Part shown: positions 1-12,638 of the stretch, in pieces | Layout: every line of letters starts with the position of its first letter | How positions within the stretch are numbered: position 1 is the first letter of the stretch | Assembly: GCA_028554645.1 (NCBI GenBank) | Contig: JAQOOI010000019.1 | Coordinates: 992,001-1,056,000, forward strand | DNA from: Omphalotus guepiniiformis | Taxonomy: Eukaryota; Basidiomycota; Agaricomycetes; Agaricales; Omphalotaceae | DNA: 64,000 bases | Direction: 5' to 3' | Notes under the pieces: generated by a model | The model's database searches: none | Seen by the model: only the letters and a program-made list of their open reading frames with translations | What the model was told of the DNA's origin: nothing | Translations under genes and position numbers: made by a program

Positions 1-2629
1 ATATGGATAAGCTCATCCTCAGCGGGTAAACGACCCGTGAGCTTGAGCCTGGAGAAAGAAAAAAAGGAAAGGTGATCAACGATACTGCAGTGAGAAAGAA
101 ATAGGTTAGGAAGACGTACATCCACCAAGGGAAGATGCTTCCAGGAGGGATAACCCATTCTTCTGATGCTTCAAAGTTAGGAGGAACAATACGGTCGCCA
201 GAGAGCTTGCGAATGATCCATGGGATACCGTTGATGAGGAGGTAGGAAAGGATGCCGGCAATGACACCGTATGCAATGCTACACGTCGTGTCAGACCGTG
301 TTCGCTTCTAAAACAGCATAAACAGAAGTTACGCACTTGTAGGTCAAAGGAATGATAATGAGAGTAAGGAATGCGGGGACTGCATCACCGATATAGTCCC
401 AGTTGATATCGCGTACGCTGAAAGATCCAAGCCGTCAACAAACGCTCATTTGTGCAGAATGAATTCGTCTCTTTGACTTACGTTGCGGATCATGAGAGAA
501 CCGACGATAACGAGAGCGCCACCAGTAGCCCATGAAGGGATAGATGCGAAAATTGGGGAGAAGAAGACAGAGACGAAGAACGCAAAGCCAACGGTTATAG
601 CAGTGAGACCGGTTTTTCCACCCTCTATGGCAATGATATCAATGGACGTGCCGAGAGAGTAAATGACACACACAGATGCTTACCACTAATACCGGTCGCA
701 CTCTCAATGAAAGCAGTGACTGGACTGGTACCAAGGAGAGCACCTATACTGATACTGAAAGCATCGACACAGTACGCGATGGTTGACCGTTCAAAGTCGA
801 GAGTCACCGGGTCACGCAGGCCGGCAAACTTGGCCATGGAGTACAACGTACTGTCATCAAGCTCTCAGTGTTCATGTACTTTTGTAATAAAGAAGAAATG
901 TTACCCAGTGGTGTCTAAGAACGTTGCAGATTAGCGGGTCGAATAACAGATGAAGATGGAGAAGACATACCCAAAATATCGACATAAAGGAAGGTAATGA
1001 GGGCATACCACACTTTGCCTTTCCTGTAAGAGGCAAATAAGAAGTCTGATGAGGAAAATCAATGGATGTAACGAACCCATAGTGATACTAAATAGCATGG
1101 ACATTTGTTCAGATCTTCATAGTAAAATCAGTTGAAGAATCATGTGCAACTTACATCAATGACATTCCCAACTTTGTCAATGTGGTGGAAAGTTACGACT
1201 TTCTTGAAGTAGTCGAAAAGTGCATCCCCACTGTCCGTGTGGGGGAAGTAGGTGACGGAAGTGGGACGGGGCCACGAGATAATGGACACGAGGAAGATAC
1301 CAATGAGGATAGCTCCACGCACACGGTACAACATAAGAAGTACGGTGAAAATACTTCAAGGCTTGTCAGAAAACTATCGTCCGAAATTATTTGAAGTTGT
1401 TGTCCGCTCACCCGCCAACGAAGATACCCAGCCACATAGTAGGACTGCGAAGCTGCCCGTGGGCGCAATAGTTGGGAAGATCAGCGCTTACAAAGTTGTC
1501 GGCGGTACATCCGCCGAGGCCAACAAAGTTGGTGGTGTCGCCACCAATAACGCCAAGACCTCCCGACGCTAGAGGCTAATCAGAATGACAGCCGACCGAG
1601 GGAAATCACGAGCTTACACAGGCCAATAAAACTATGGGAAAAAGTATGACTTTCAAGGACCGTACGAGGAGTAGCGATACCACTTACGCAATGAAAAGAC
1701 CGATACCCGCACCTACCGCAAGCACCAAGGATTGGGGCATAATGCGAACCAGCCATTGTCGGAGACCGAGTATAGAGAGCGCGAAGAATATCCAGCTGAG
1801 CAGACACATCAGAGCATGATTAAATCCATCATTGCGCTAGTACGAACCCTTCGAGGAAAACTGCGGATAACGCTTCACGGTATGAGATGATACCTGTACC
1901 GTGGAAGCCGACGACCGAGTAGGCGAACTATGATAACTTATCAATGAGAGCGTTGCATGTGAGATAATTAATACCTACATAAGCGTTCAAACCGAGACCA
2001 GGTGCCATTCCGACTGGCAAGTTTGCTAACAAGCCCATGAGGAAAGACGAAAGTGCGGCGATGGCCGCAGTGGAGATAATGAGATCCCTGCGGACCTCGT
2101 CGACGCAGGAGAGGTAAGTAGCGTCGGTCGAGCAAGTGGGGTCATCGGTGTTTGTGCAAACGCAAGTTCCTCCGGAATCAGAGATAATTGAAGCATTAAC
2201 CGAGATCTAGCAGGTTCTGATGAAAAATACGTGACATCAGGTAAAGTGGGGAGTACACACGATGTACGCCATAGCAGCCTTCACGCATCATTGAAAGGCT
2301 ATCAGAGCCCGCTTCTTTGGACGAAAGAACACAACCTTGAACGATACTCACCCATGTTGTGAGACCAGCACGAATTTCAGTCTATTGAATGTGGTTCGTT
2401 AGGGCAAAGTGTTGCGAAGAAACTCATAAGTACTCACAGTAAACCGAGAACCTATACGTTCCTTTGGATGACCTGATCCCTCTAGTTGGAACCACCTCCC
2501 AACAAACGAATCTGCAACCTAGAGAAGGTTTTTCAGGGCGAGGGTATATCGATAGTAAGAGCATGAAGCAAGCCAGAGAAGTCGTCGAAAACGAACCTGG
2601 GCATTGAAGCGATCAACGAAGCTGATCAT
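1..2629 (-). CDS. azgA: AzgA-type purine (hypoxanthine/adenine/guanine) permease, 3' end beyond window
   Basis: NCS2/AzgA-family plasma-membrane purine:proton symporter. I start it at the ATG 2629-2627, which reads [11 protein letters not shown] before a first intron. Spliced exons then give the family signatures in order: a [18 protein letters not shown] segment, EIRAGLTTW, a Cys-rich CVCTNTDD loop, [30 protein letters not shown], a [16 protein letters not shown] stretch, [35 protein letters not shown] and EGGKTGLTA, then several further membrane helices. At least nine short introns are needed and every join I tested kept frame, so the gene looks intact. The last exon reads on through base 1 without a stop, so the extreme C-terminus is missing. 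No partner genes are adjacent. Assignment to AzgA rather than the UapA branch rests on the GLNAY and GADTTN-like motifs. Confidence 0.88.
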
Positions 2630-3312
2630 ATTGGATACAGCCCAAGGACGAAAGGAATGAAAGAGCAGAAAAGAAAGCTAACGAAGGAGAGATAAGTAAA
2701 TCCGGATACTTGTACATTTTGAATGTCGGCCAAAGTCCCATCAAGGATTTTCCAAATGAAGTTACTGTAATCTGTTCCTCACATGGAAAGGGCCAAGGTC
2801 CGATAGTCCCTGGGCGCTTCAAATTTTGAAACCTAGGTTACACACTGAAGGCTTCCAATTTTTATTTCTACTTGGTATGTTACAATTCTTCTGGCTTTGA
2901 CCTTTAAACACACTGCTATAACAGGCTACACCTTCTGACCCTCAAAACTTCCTTGAAAATCAGGTTGCTACGTGGAATTATTGGCCATCACTTCGATTTT
3001 CTTATCACCTCTTCAATTCTATGTAGCCGATCCGCTGATTTATCTCTTGACATAACTTAACGTTTAAAACTGATCATGACAGAGGTACCGCAGGCGATCG
3101 CAGGCTGTATACGTGACATACGTCCAGACACCACAAGCCATGAGAACTTCCATATGAGCCTGGAAAAACCCAACGTGCTCGAGGGCCGAGCCTGACCCGC
3201 GATTCGGACTCTCTCTGGACTCTCTTATTCATTCGTACTCCAGAGTTATTTTTTGACTTCCTGTGAATGCATCTGACATCATGCTGGATGTGCGAGTTGA
3301 GCTGTATTACTC
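2630..3312. other. intergenic region between divergent azgA and SDR genes
   Basis: About 680 bp between two divergently oriented starts, so it should hold both promoters. I see no convincing TATA box, open frame or repeat. Confidence 0.5.
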
Positions 3313-4581
3313 ATGTCTGAACCGCTCAAAGGAAAGCTTGCACTCATTACAGGTTGCACGTACGTGTCATATTTCATCATCTGCGTGCGCCCACAACTGC
3401 ATTCATCAGATTCTATCTTTTCAGAGGTGGCATCGGAAGCGCCACTGCGTTAACTCTAGCCCGTCAAGGATGTTCTATCGCGATACATTACAGCTCAGCG
3501 GAGCAGAAGGCCCATGTGCTTGTTCAAGAGCTCTCGTCCAAGTTTGAAGGTGTACGTGCAGCTGCATTCCAAGCTGATCTATCAGACTACGACAACGTCC
3601 GCCGTCTGCATACTGAAGTCGTGGAGAAACTCGGTCATCCTGATATCTTGTTTAACAATGCTGGAGACACTGTCAAGGTTATAGGTCGCATGGGTGATAT
3701 CCAGAGTATCAGTGTGGAGGATTTTGAGAAAACATGGAGACTGAACGCTGGTTCTACTTTCCTGGTAAGTGATTACATCGAAAATGTGATGAAAACATAA
3801 TTTTGAAATTTGTATCCATCTCATAATAGCTCACACAATTATGCCTCCCGCACATGGTGACACAGAAGTTCGGGCGTGTGATATTCTGCTCTAGGTAAGA
3901 TATTTAAAGTTTTCAACCCTCTTTTAATTGAGGTCGATGTCGGTTTCTAACTGTATATTATTGCACAGTGTTGCTGCAGGTAATTTCATGCCAGAGCAAG
4001 GTTGTTTTTTCCCAAGTAATAACGGTGGATACCAGGTACAGGCGGAGTTATCGGACCCCACTATGCGTCTTCGAAGTCGGCCCTTCATGGTCTCATGCAT
4101 TGGATAGCTTCTAGATATCCAAAGGAAGGCATCGTAAGCCGCATGATCGTTATTGCAAGTGTACGAGAACGAGAATTTGAAGTATAATTGGTCTTCGTCA
4201 GACTTGTAACGCGGTTGCCCCGGCTCTCATTATCGGTGAGAACGTTCACACATCTGCTTATGCTAACGCAGCTCCTCATGATTCCTCAGAAACTGGCATG
4301 ATGGCGAATCCTACGGAAGAGATGCGAGTAAGTCTTCACCACATCCTAGCAAGACTGTCAGTTTGTGCGGAAGACTGACCCGTGTTTGGCCCCCAGAATA
4401 TGATCCCCATTGGCAGATTGGGTATCCCTCAAGAGATTGCATCCATTGTCGAGCTCTTGGTCACCAACGCATACATGACCAATAAGGTGCGTACAAGCAT
4501 CAGTCTTCTCATATTTGCTTCTTCTGATCCAAATTTCAGATCATTGTGGCGGACGGTGGTTACACTGCGGGTAACTTCTGA
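3313..4581 (+). CDS. short-chain dehydrogenase/reductase (FabG-like)
   Basis: Classical SDR NAD(P)-dependent oxidoreductase with a Rossmann fold. The ATG at 3313 opens MSEPLKGKLALITG. After the first intron the cofactor motif reads TGCTGGIGS, followed by NNAG, a catalytic-Ser region around FCSSVAAGTGG and the YASSK motif that supplies the catalytic Tyr and Lys. The C-terminus has the usual IPIGRLGIPQEIASIVELL and VADGGYTAGNF ending, stop 4579-4581. About 270 residues in roughly seven exons, a normal length for the family. It resembles 3-oxoacyl-ACP reductase-like SDRs, but the substrate cannot be told from sequence. No pathway neighbours are present. Confidence 0.87.
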
Positions 4582-5690
4582 CGAGAAATGGCAAGAGGAT
4601 TAAGGATTCTATAAAAGAATCGCGGTGAAGTATTCTTAAGTAAATGGTGATATTTGAAGTATGTAAACATAAATCTTCTGGTTACGACAAGTAACGACAC
4701 AAGAATTTGACGCGAGCACATATGAGAAGATACTTCGCCACCGAATTGCAAGCGCTTTCGTCGAAGCACCTCAGTGAACATGATAGAGCTCAGGAATCCT
4801 TGATCTCATGTAAATCATGTACCTTCGGGATCGTCAACGCATAATTAGGAAGATTCAGAAGAGTTCGGGTGTGTTGTTCAAGGTTCAAGGGTTTTTTGGC
4901 CAATGCCTTTTTGATGGGCATGTATCTTCATCGGGGCGGACCAGAGAAACGGGGGGCAATCCTGGTGCCTTGGTAAGCGCTCTCTTGTGGCTCGGTTGGA
5001 TGTGTTTTTGGACGAAGTGATTGGATCCCCCAGCACCAATGATGAGAAGGATGAAACGACAGGTTCTTTAAGCTCGTTTCATGCCTGAAGCGTATAATGG
5101 AGACATGCGACCTATGTACTTTGCCCACCATAGAAATCAGCGGGCGACTGTTCCCGCAGGACGTTCCCCAATTGCTTCGGCACCTCTTCGGAGTTTTCAC
5201 TGGCTCTGTCAATGATTACAGCAAGACTTAATGTGAGCAGTGTTTGTGAAACGTTCTAGAACCAAATATGTAACTGAACGAGCTGAGGATTGCACTCGCC
5301 GTTATGTAGACTCGGAAGGCTTGGCAGCCAGCGAGTCGCGTCGAACATGTCAGAGAGCGAGACAGGATTATGCAGTGTCGGAGATGCCTCGTGAAGGGAG
5401 CGACCAGAACCGGTCGTATTCCAGCCAACGAAATGACTGATATAGAAAGTAACTGAGACGCGAGCTAGTGACCCTTCCGTTACAAAGGAAGGGTGCCTAT
5501 TAGTTGTATCCAGTAGTAACTCTCGTCCGACAAAGATATTTCATCTTGGGCGCAATGGTCAAATCGAAAGATATCATAACCGACAAGCAAAACGATGAAA
5601 GTACAAAAAGCTCTAGACGGAGGCATGTTTCACCAGAAAAGCCATCGTCCCCCAACCGTGGTAGCCATACGACTCTGGACTTCAGAGTCC
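4582..5690. other. intergenic region, no gene recognised
   Basis: About 1.1 kb between the 3' ends of the SDR and hydrophobin genes. Open frames here are short and not protein-like. The only structure seen is the hairpin at 5471-5494. Confidence 0.45.
5471..5494. repeat. perfect 8-bp inverted repeat (hairpin)
   Basis: ACCCTTCC and GGAAGGGT are separated by an 8-nt loop. It lies about 200 bp beyond the 3' end of the minus-strand hydrophobin gene, so it could fold in that gene's 3' transcript or simply be chance. Confidence 0.5.
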
Positions 5691-6170
5691 CTAAACGTTG
5701 ATAGCGGTGCAACCGAGCGCAACAACCCCTTTCTAGAAACAACTTTTATCAGCCTCACTGCACTGAAGGTAAGAAATACTACTCACGAAGTTGTTATTTG
5801 AACAACAGACGGGTTGCGCAGAGCAAGAAGTGCCGCTGAGGACACCGACGACGGGGCTGCACGTAACTCCACTGAACAGACCATCAGGAAGCCTGTTCAT
5901 GAGTGTAACAGACCGATGCCTTACACAAGAGTTTCAATGGTCGGGACGGGAATGCCAGCATTCTTCAGTATACTGATGGTGCTAGGGGAGCTGGACTAAT
6001 TGTGAACAGATAAGTTACTCAAAGGCGCCGTGCCACGTGTACAAAGGTTCACGTACGGACTGAACGCTTTGGCAGCATTGAATGGAACCAGTGTTGCACG
6101 CGCCGTTAGGAGCAGCCACTACGAGGCCAGCGATCGCAGAGAGCGCGAACAGAAGAGCTTTGGCGAACAT
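5691..6170 (-). CDS. class I hydrophobin (1)
   Basis: Small secreted amphipathic protein that self-assembles at air/water interfaces and coats aerial hyphae and fruiting structures. The ATG at 6170 begins a signal peptide (MFAKALLFALSAIAGLVVAA) with likely cleavage near Ala-Pro. The eight-Cys pattern is complete across four exons: CNTGSIQCC, GVTCSP, SCSAQPVCC and a final VALGC. Introns follow VQS, precede GLPDGLFSG, and follow CCSNNNF; the last exon reads KGVVALGCTAINV then TAG (5693-5691). Roughly 110 residues. The long gap between Cys3 and Cys4 and the SNNNF motif after the second Cys pair are class I traits. A TATA-like box lies about 92 bp upstream. Intron layout resembles the second hydrophobin at 62932-63581. 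Confidence 0.92.
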
Positions 6171-6261
6171 TTTGAAAGAGAGATAGATGCAATGAGATTT
6201 GAGAACGCAGAAGCTGAACGAGGAAACTTGGTTCGGACTGCAGAAATCTGCAAGCAACAAT

Positions 6262-6269
6262 TCTTTATA
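6262..6269 (-). promoter_or_regulatory. TATA-like box of hydrophobin 1
   Basis: TATAAAGA on the minus strand, about 92 bp upstream of the hydrophobin ATG. Confidence 0.5.
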
Positions 6270-7600
6270 CAGTAGGCCGTTGGTCTGTGCGCATCGCGGT
6301 TCGAGGCGCCATTGAATTAGGGCTCAAATCGAAGTTTTAGAAAGAGCACAGGAGCTTCACTAGTACTCTTCGGTTTACGTCGCCATTGAGTCTAAGGTTT
6401 GCGTTGCCATGATGAATAGATGAGACACTCGCTTAGAACGAGGAAGTAAACGCGATCCGTTCGTGTTGAATCTAAGAGAAACAGCTCAAATGAAAGCTCA
6501 TTTCCTAGATGACAGGGAAGCCATACCTAGCACTGCGGTGGAACACAATTCATACTCCTTTCTGGAGTAACGAACTTTTTCATGGATCCAAATTCCGCGG
6601 ATAAGCGTTCTTTCCAGCTTTCTGTACTTACGCGTTCTGAGTCCTCTTGGTGACTTCTCTTGACTGAACTACGAAGTTGACCTTTGCATTGATCATTCAC
6701 CGACACATACCCTATGGGAAAAACACGCGGAGCACTTTCTTTTGAACCTGAACAAGTCTTCGAGTCAGAATGGAAGCGGAACGGCTGTTGAATATTGAAT
6801 ACTTACATCGACGTTTGGCGCTCTAGTTGCAACTGCCAGTGGTCTGGACTTGTGATCGCCATCACTATCTTCGCAAAAGCACGGCACATTATGAACCAAA
6901 ACCGATTTGTTCCACACCAACTCTAGAGCTAGGGGCATTCAATGCTCGATATCTGGTTATGCTAAGTATGAGCATTGAATGTCCCTTTCAATAGCGTCCT
7001 GGGACTTTTCAAGAGGTCTGCTCCGTGAGTCCGCTAGATAGTGAGCTGTCAATAGGAGGACAAAATAGCTGTGGCAGTATTACATACATTTGGTGATAGG
7101 TCACCAACGCAGCTCAGAAAGAGTTGGAGAATGAAGGTTCCTACGACTGCCCCTATATGTATCATCCCAGCGCAAACGCGAAAGCATTGGCCCCGCTTAC
7201 GACGCAATCGGAGATTTGAAGATATGGAGCAGATGAATGAACGCAACGATTCATAACCTTGCGTTCATGAATGCTTCCAAGTCTCGACGCTTCACGGAAG
7301 TCAACAGAGTGTCGGAGTTTTCCGAATCCTCGGCATGGACTGCCGAATGTAGAACAAAGAGATTGTTTATTGTTCTCGCCACACTGCGACACCATTTTCG
7401 GCTATGAAATGCTTTGTGCGGTACTATTGCTTTGTCCTTGAACAATGGCGCCCTGTGCCACCCATCAACCAGCCACTTTGACCTCCGATGCTTTGACCAC
7501 CGTGTAACATATTTAGTGTCCCGAATGGCCATTCTTGCCACTCTACTTTTACCACCCACTAGCCCAATAGAAAACATTCGTGTATCCAGTCTCTCTTATC
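6270..7600. other. intergenic region with one inverted repeat
   Basis: About 1.3 kb without a recognisable gene. Open frames of up to about 108 codons occur but have no familiar motif or splice context. It contains the inverted repeat at 6932-6985. Confidence 0.45.
6932..6985. repeat. 16-bp imperfect inverted repeat
   Basis: GGGGCATTCAATGCTC (6932-6947) and GAGCATTGAATGTCCC (6970-6985) are inverted copies with one mismatch and a 22-bp spacer. It may be a hairpin, a binding site or the remnant of a short inverted-repeat element. Confidence 0.6.
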
Positions 7601-9755
7601 ATGAACGCATCCCCAGTCATTCCAGCGGACGTCGCAACTCGCTACCTGCATGGTAGGATGCAAGCAGACGACCTCATGCGGCAGGGCCGTGTGTATGTAG
7701 AAGATTACGCAGAAGTGAGTAGTTCTTCATCGTCCCCTTTGTGATTGATTAACGACGTGTTTGATAGCGTTACTGTATTCCGTTCGATCTCCCCACCGAC
7801 GACATCGTCGACCGCATTTTTACCAAAGGAGTCGAATTTATTCCCGTTCTCCCTAACCATGTATGGGCTTTCGTCGAAGGCCGGGTCGACCTAATCTGCC
7901 GGAAAAACGTGACCAAACCACCCCACTTTCTGGAGACTGCAGGGATGACTCCTAGCTACCCTTTTCCTCGGGAAAGGTTTCCTGAAGTTCCACGCGACAC
8001 CTACTCGCCTGAGCCACCCGAATCTGCTACCAATGCCGGGCCTGTGGCAGGGCCCGCTGAACCTGAGGGCTCTCGATCCACAGATGCTGCCGGTAATACA
8101 ACCAAAGGGGATGCTCCTGTTGAAGAAGGACAGAAACCTCCTATCACCTGGTTGGAGAATATGCTGATAGACTTCGAAGCCAAGAGAAAAGTAATGGAGG
8201 ACGACTTCGATACGCTAGTCGACCAAGCAAGGGATCTTAGCTCAGACGTGATGGAGTTGTTAGGAAAGATCGGTGAAGAGAGGGAGGATACGATGCGGTT
8301 GATCGACGCTGTCCGTACCGTTTGTGGCGAAGACATCATCAACAGCATCAAGAACGACGTGAGGAAAACGTTATCCTTCGATATCAATTTTCGAAGAGGT
8401 ACCAAGGGTGACGTGAAGCCTGTCCTTCATGCTCCAGCCCCCGATGAAGAGGTGGATCCAGATGCCGGAACACTGTACGTATCCTCATATTTGCTTTTCC
8501 ACTACCAGGTAACCTCTAACTCCTATTTCTGTCCAGTCGCAAATCCCGCTTTTCCCGGCATAGACAGATGCTGGGAAAGTCAGGTGAAATACCCTTCTTA
8601 TGGACCGAAGGTGACCATCAATATCAGAAAACTTTGTTACCCAGACCGAAGCCAGCTCCGGAGAAACTTGCTCTAGTGGCTGCCAATTCAACACCCGTCA
8701 CTTTTGGCACCACGACAGGTAGCTCTGTGGCTGAGTCGCACTCTCTAACCAGGGAACGCGCTGTTGTGTGGACCGAGATGCGAGGAGCCAAGCGTCCTCG
8801 AACCGATGACGATGATTCGGATGACGGCGGACTGGGTTCCACCTACGAGGCGACTGCACGTGCGCGGCCCTCATCACCTGCCTCCTCTACTTCCTCGAGT
8901 CACAAACGGGCTAGACGTGACCTAGAGCAACAGCATGACGCATCTCCTTATTTCCCTGTGGGTTGTGCTAGCCAGATGAGGGATTACATGGAGGCCCAGC
9001 GTGCAGCCCTGGTGGCCGGATCGTCAAAGCAAGGTGCAGCTCCGTCTGCACTGACCGCAGAGGTGCAGGACGCAGGTGCCAGCGACAACAAAACTTGTCA
9101 GAGACACGGCAGCGAGCCTGAGGTCGCACAGATGCTGCTGTCGGAGGACGAAGACCAGACTGATGAACGGGCATCAACAGAGAATCCGCGTAGGTCGACC
9201 GACGACACTGTGAACCCTACTACTTCCCGATATTCCGTTGGCAATCCTTTTCTCATCCCTATGCCTGTGTATCCCCCCGGCATTTGGGATGCTGTCCAAT
9301 CATCTCCGTCTGAACAACAGCCATCAACATCCCAAACGATAGGCATCGAGCCCAGCGCACCAGCACCCGCATTACTACCCGCACCAGCACCACAGCATGT
9401 GTCCTCGCGTTCAAACTCCCCCTCCCCCTCGCCTCCCCGGCGCCCACCCAAACCTCTCACCCGGAGCTTCACGCGAGTGAGAATCAATTCCAAGACGGGG
9501 AAGCTTGAAGAGTTCGATTTTCGAGATACCAAGGAGTATCAAGAACTCGGTGAGGTGGCCCAAGACATCATGAACAAGAGCATGTTGCGCACATTCACGT
9601 TGATGCGGTCAACGTCTGGCGCAGAGATAACCTTCGACGACTGGAACTCTGTTGCGGGCTCAGCGTCAGGAGTACAATCAGGTTCAGGTTCAGCTTCTAA
9701 TCGTGGTCCCGGGCAACCTAGTGTCAAGGAGGTAGGGAGTACGATCCCATTTTGA
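7601..9755 (+). CDS. large Ser/Pro/Glu-rich protein of unknown function
   Basis: I do not recognise this gene. The ATG at 7601 opens MNASPVIPADVATRYL. Introns follow YVEDYAE and the AGT residues near 8474; the final exon runs to TGA 9753-9755. The N-terminal ~100 residues look folded (RYCIPFDLP, FIPVLPNHVWAF). A charged helical stretch with coiled-coil character follows (about residues 185-250, rich in Asp, Glu and Arg). The rest is low-complexity: Ser runs, acidic DDDDSDDGG, and Pro/Ala-rich AP repeats. A conserved-looking C-terminal block contains RSFTRVRINSKTGKLEEFDF. About 650 residues. The composition suggests a nuclear or scaffold protein; no catalytic motif is visible. Confidence 0.75.
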
Positions 9756-10058
9756 AACTTTCAGAATGAGGGCTTTGTTGTGTGTTTCGCTTTTTTTTTT
9801 TTTGACATTGTAAAATAATCGGAGTCGTGATACGAGCAATAATCGAATTTGAATCCTGTAACTTGGCTATAATGTAAGTAGGTTTTCAGAGGGGACGAAC
9901 AAGAAAAGGGAAAGCAGAATTGAATTCTCGTCAGAAAAATTACACGTCCTTGGCGTTAAGGTAGTGGTACAAGTAATGGATAACATTTGCACAGCAACAA
10001 AAAATGATTGCAGAGGGATGCCAACATGGGCATCAAGGCACACCTTGTAGCAATAGGT
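9756..10058. other. convergent intergenic region
   Basis: About 300 bp between converging 3' ends, with an uninterrupted run of T near 9790 and AT-rich sequence, presumably shared 3' untranslated regions. Confidence 0.4.
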
Positions 10059-11367
10059 CTAATGCCCTACTCCCGTTCCGTTCGATAGGGCTGGCATCCC
10101 TTCCTGCTCAACGGCAGACATCCCAGGTGGCATCGGTATGGGGGCGGTCAATGCTTCGGCAGCGGGACTATGAACGAAACATTAATTTAGGAGCATACAA
10201 GCAGGAAAGATATTGAAACCCACCCAAACGTTGCATGCAGGAGACGATCCATAGCTACATCCTTCTCTTCCCTCTCTCTTTTCAGCTCAGCCCTCGCAAC
10301 GCGGAGCTCCTCAAGTAAGAAATCACGCTGCTCCAACGCGTATCGGTGTTTCGCTTTCATCAACAGATACAGCACCATCTCTGGCGTGCGCCCCAAGATG
10401 AGATTAGTGGAAGGTTCATAGTGAGTCATAAGATGCGGCGGGACATCAGAGGAGGAGGAGTTGTATCCTTCGTCGTCGTCGGCGGCATTGGGGGACGGTG
10501 ATCTGGGAGGTCCTGCATGGTTGTCATTACTACGAGGATTTTGCCTCAAATGACGACGTCGATCATGTCCATTAGCGCGAGTGAAATTGTGGTAATCTAG
10601 TTCAGCGTCGTCCATAAATTCTGGGTTTGGCATTCGTTCAACTTTGAAAGTACTGAAGCCGCCTGTGCTCGTACCATTGGTTTGCATGTTTGGAGGTGGA
10701 GTATTCGGATGGTTTTGCTGCTGGTCGGTGATTGTAGCATCTGCACCGCGCTTACGCTTGCGCGCGCCACCGCGGCCTGGGGCGGGAGGTTCAATGTTAT
10801 GCTGGAGACGCATATGCTTGGCCAGAGCATCTGAGCGAGTAAATGATTTATCACATTCTAGTGGTAATTCGTTGAAATTGACTTTTAGCATAAGAGAAAC
10901 GATCTGGTCTGCATACCTGGTAAAGAACATACGAAGGGCTTTTCACCAGTGTGCGACCGAATGTGGGAAATGAGGGCGAACCGGGATGTCTGTGAGAGAC
11001 CTCGACGGTGACAGGTAGTCCATTCACAGGTGTAATTTGACTTGTGCACGCCAATGTGTTCTGAGCATTGAATACGCTTCAGACTTGAAATCAACAGATG
11101 AAATATCTTGCACGACTCACCGTTATGAATATGTTCAATCAGAGTGGGAAGATGCGTGAACACGACACCGCAATCGTCCCAAAGACAGGTAACACTGTCG
11201 TCCTCTTCTACGAAGTTATCCTGACGAGGCGAACCGGGACGCGAGATTGAAGAGACATTATCATTTTGAATGAGATGCTCGTCATCAGAAGAGTCTGAAG
11301 AGGTTGATACAGGCATCAAATTTACTGGAGATGGAGAGCGAGAGGGGTCGACAAGTGAAGATGCCAT
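10059..11367 (-). CDS. C2H2 zinc-finger protein with GLI/ZIC-like finger layout
   Basis: Probable nuclear DNA-binding or chromatin-complex protein. ATG at 11367. A Ser/Asp-rich N-terminus leads to a first finger (SVTCLWDDCGVVF...HIHN), a second with the split YTCEWTTCHRRG pattern, a HTGEKPF linker, and a third ECDKSFTRSDALAKHMRLQH. The tandem Trp-containing CxWxxC fingers resemble GLI/ZIC proteins and fungal relatives such as the INO80-associated Iec1; I cannot decide between these. Then come a basic KRKRG patch, Asn-rich linkers, and a C-terminal helix (about 50 residues starting LGRTPEMVLYLL) with coiled-coil character. The final exon adds PMPPGMSAVEQEG and ends GVGH, stop 10061-10059. Three introns, all with clean GT-AG borders. 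Confidence 0.82.
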
Positions 11368-12638
11368 TACAAGGCAAGTTGCTGGAATTCGTCCATCTCA
11401 ACGTTAACGGCGCTAAGGATCAATGGAAAGCTGGAAAACTTCCCACGATATGTCTGTCCAAGCAGTACATAATTAGGTACGACCATAGCACAGAAAATCT
11501 TGATGATTATTGTCTTCAAAACTTGTTCTGGTTCTGAGATCATGAATGGTGTGATATAACTCACAGAATATCGTCTCAATCACCTTGAGTTTTCTGGCAG
11601 CAACCAAGCAGCAACAGCGGCGCTAGCGCGAGCTTTTCTGGCAGTAGTCCAGCTCAAGTGCTGTGCTCAGGGTAGAGTTCGTCATAAATTCTGCGTATAT
11701 AAAGTATGTACTCCTCAAAGTTTACGTTCACCTTGACTTCCCCCGGCTGAGTGCAGAGGTCTGGAGGTCTGGTCAAAGCGAGTGAAAGCTAGATCACATG
11801 GCCGCGTGCCTGATTACTTAATTTGGACCAGGACTCGTGTCGGTGGAGTCAGTGTTCGTCGGTGTCTTATGTCCGACCATGATTGGATCGGATTCTGGTA
11901 TAGCGTCTACATTACCACATATATCAAGAAATCAGCTCTGATTCTCAGATGGAATTGGATGATATCTCCTTGATATAAGTACATCGCAGGTACCAATTCA
12001 AAACTTCTTGGTCTCAGGCTAGGAAGACTTCGCTATAGCCCCACTGATATATCGAAAAGGCATCTAAACATGTTCATTCGACATTACTAGGTCAAAATCA
12101 AGGTGACCTGTTCAGCTGATGATGCTACTGATCAACCTCATACATCACTGAACATCCCAAGTTCTTGACAAGGTACGAGTTTCAACATGAGATACTGGGT
12201 CCATTTTATTCACTTCGTAGTTTATCATCTTCCTGTTTGCAGATTCGTTGCTTTTCGCTGCGGAAATGTATAGCTATAGTCGTACAAAGCCGGTGACCGC
12301 GCAGGATACACCCCAATGACTTTGGAACCGCCCACACTGGCTGAGTAGGCATTTACGTTACACCTGATTTGTCTATGCTAATGTACTCGTCGTCTTCCAT
12401 AGATTCTTCTATTTCTCGTTCTTGAGAATCATATTCTGCAAAGGCGCCGGAATGTACCTCACATGGTCGCGAAGGTGTACTCTGGGAATATCATACTACA
12501 TTTCGCGGGACCATTCTCCGCTTTCGTTTCGATAAATACGTTCTTCCCCGAATGGATGTGGATTTGTTTGCTTCACCCCCGGTAATTTTCGCTCCTTAGC
12601 TTGACTGGCGTTCCTTCCAGACCCAGGGGTAGGCGACA
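11368..12638. other. divergent intergenic region
   Basis: About 1.27 kb upstream of both the C2H2 gene and the seven-helix gene. A TATAAA-like stretch occurs near 11698. No coding signal recognised. Confidence 0.45.

Noticed and set aside
7251..7577. 108-codon minus-strand open frame
   Set aside because: Basic, Cys/His-scattered sequence without motif or splice context in a promoter region; likely chance.
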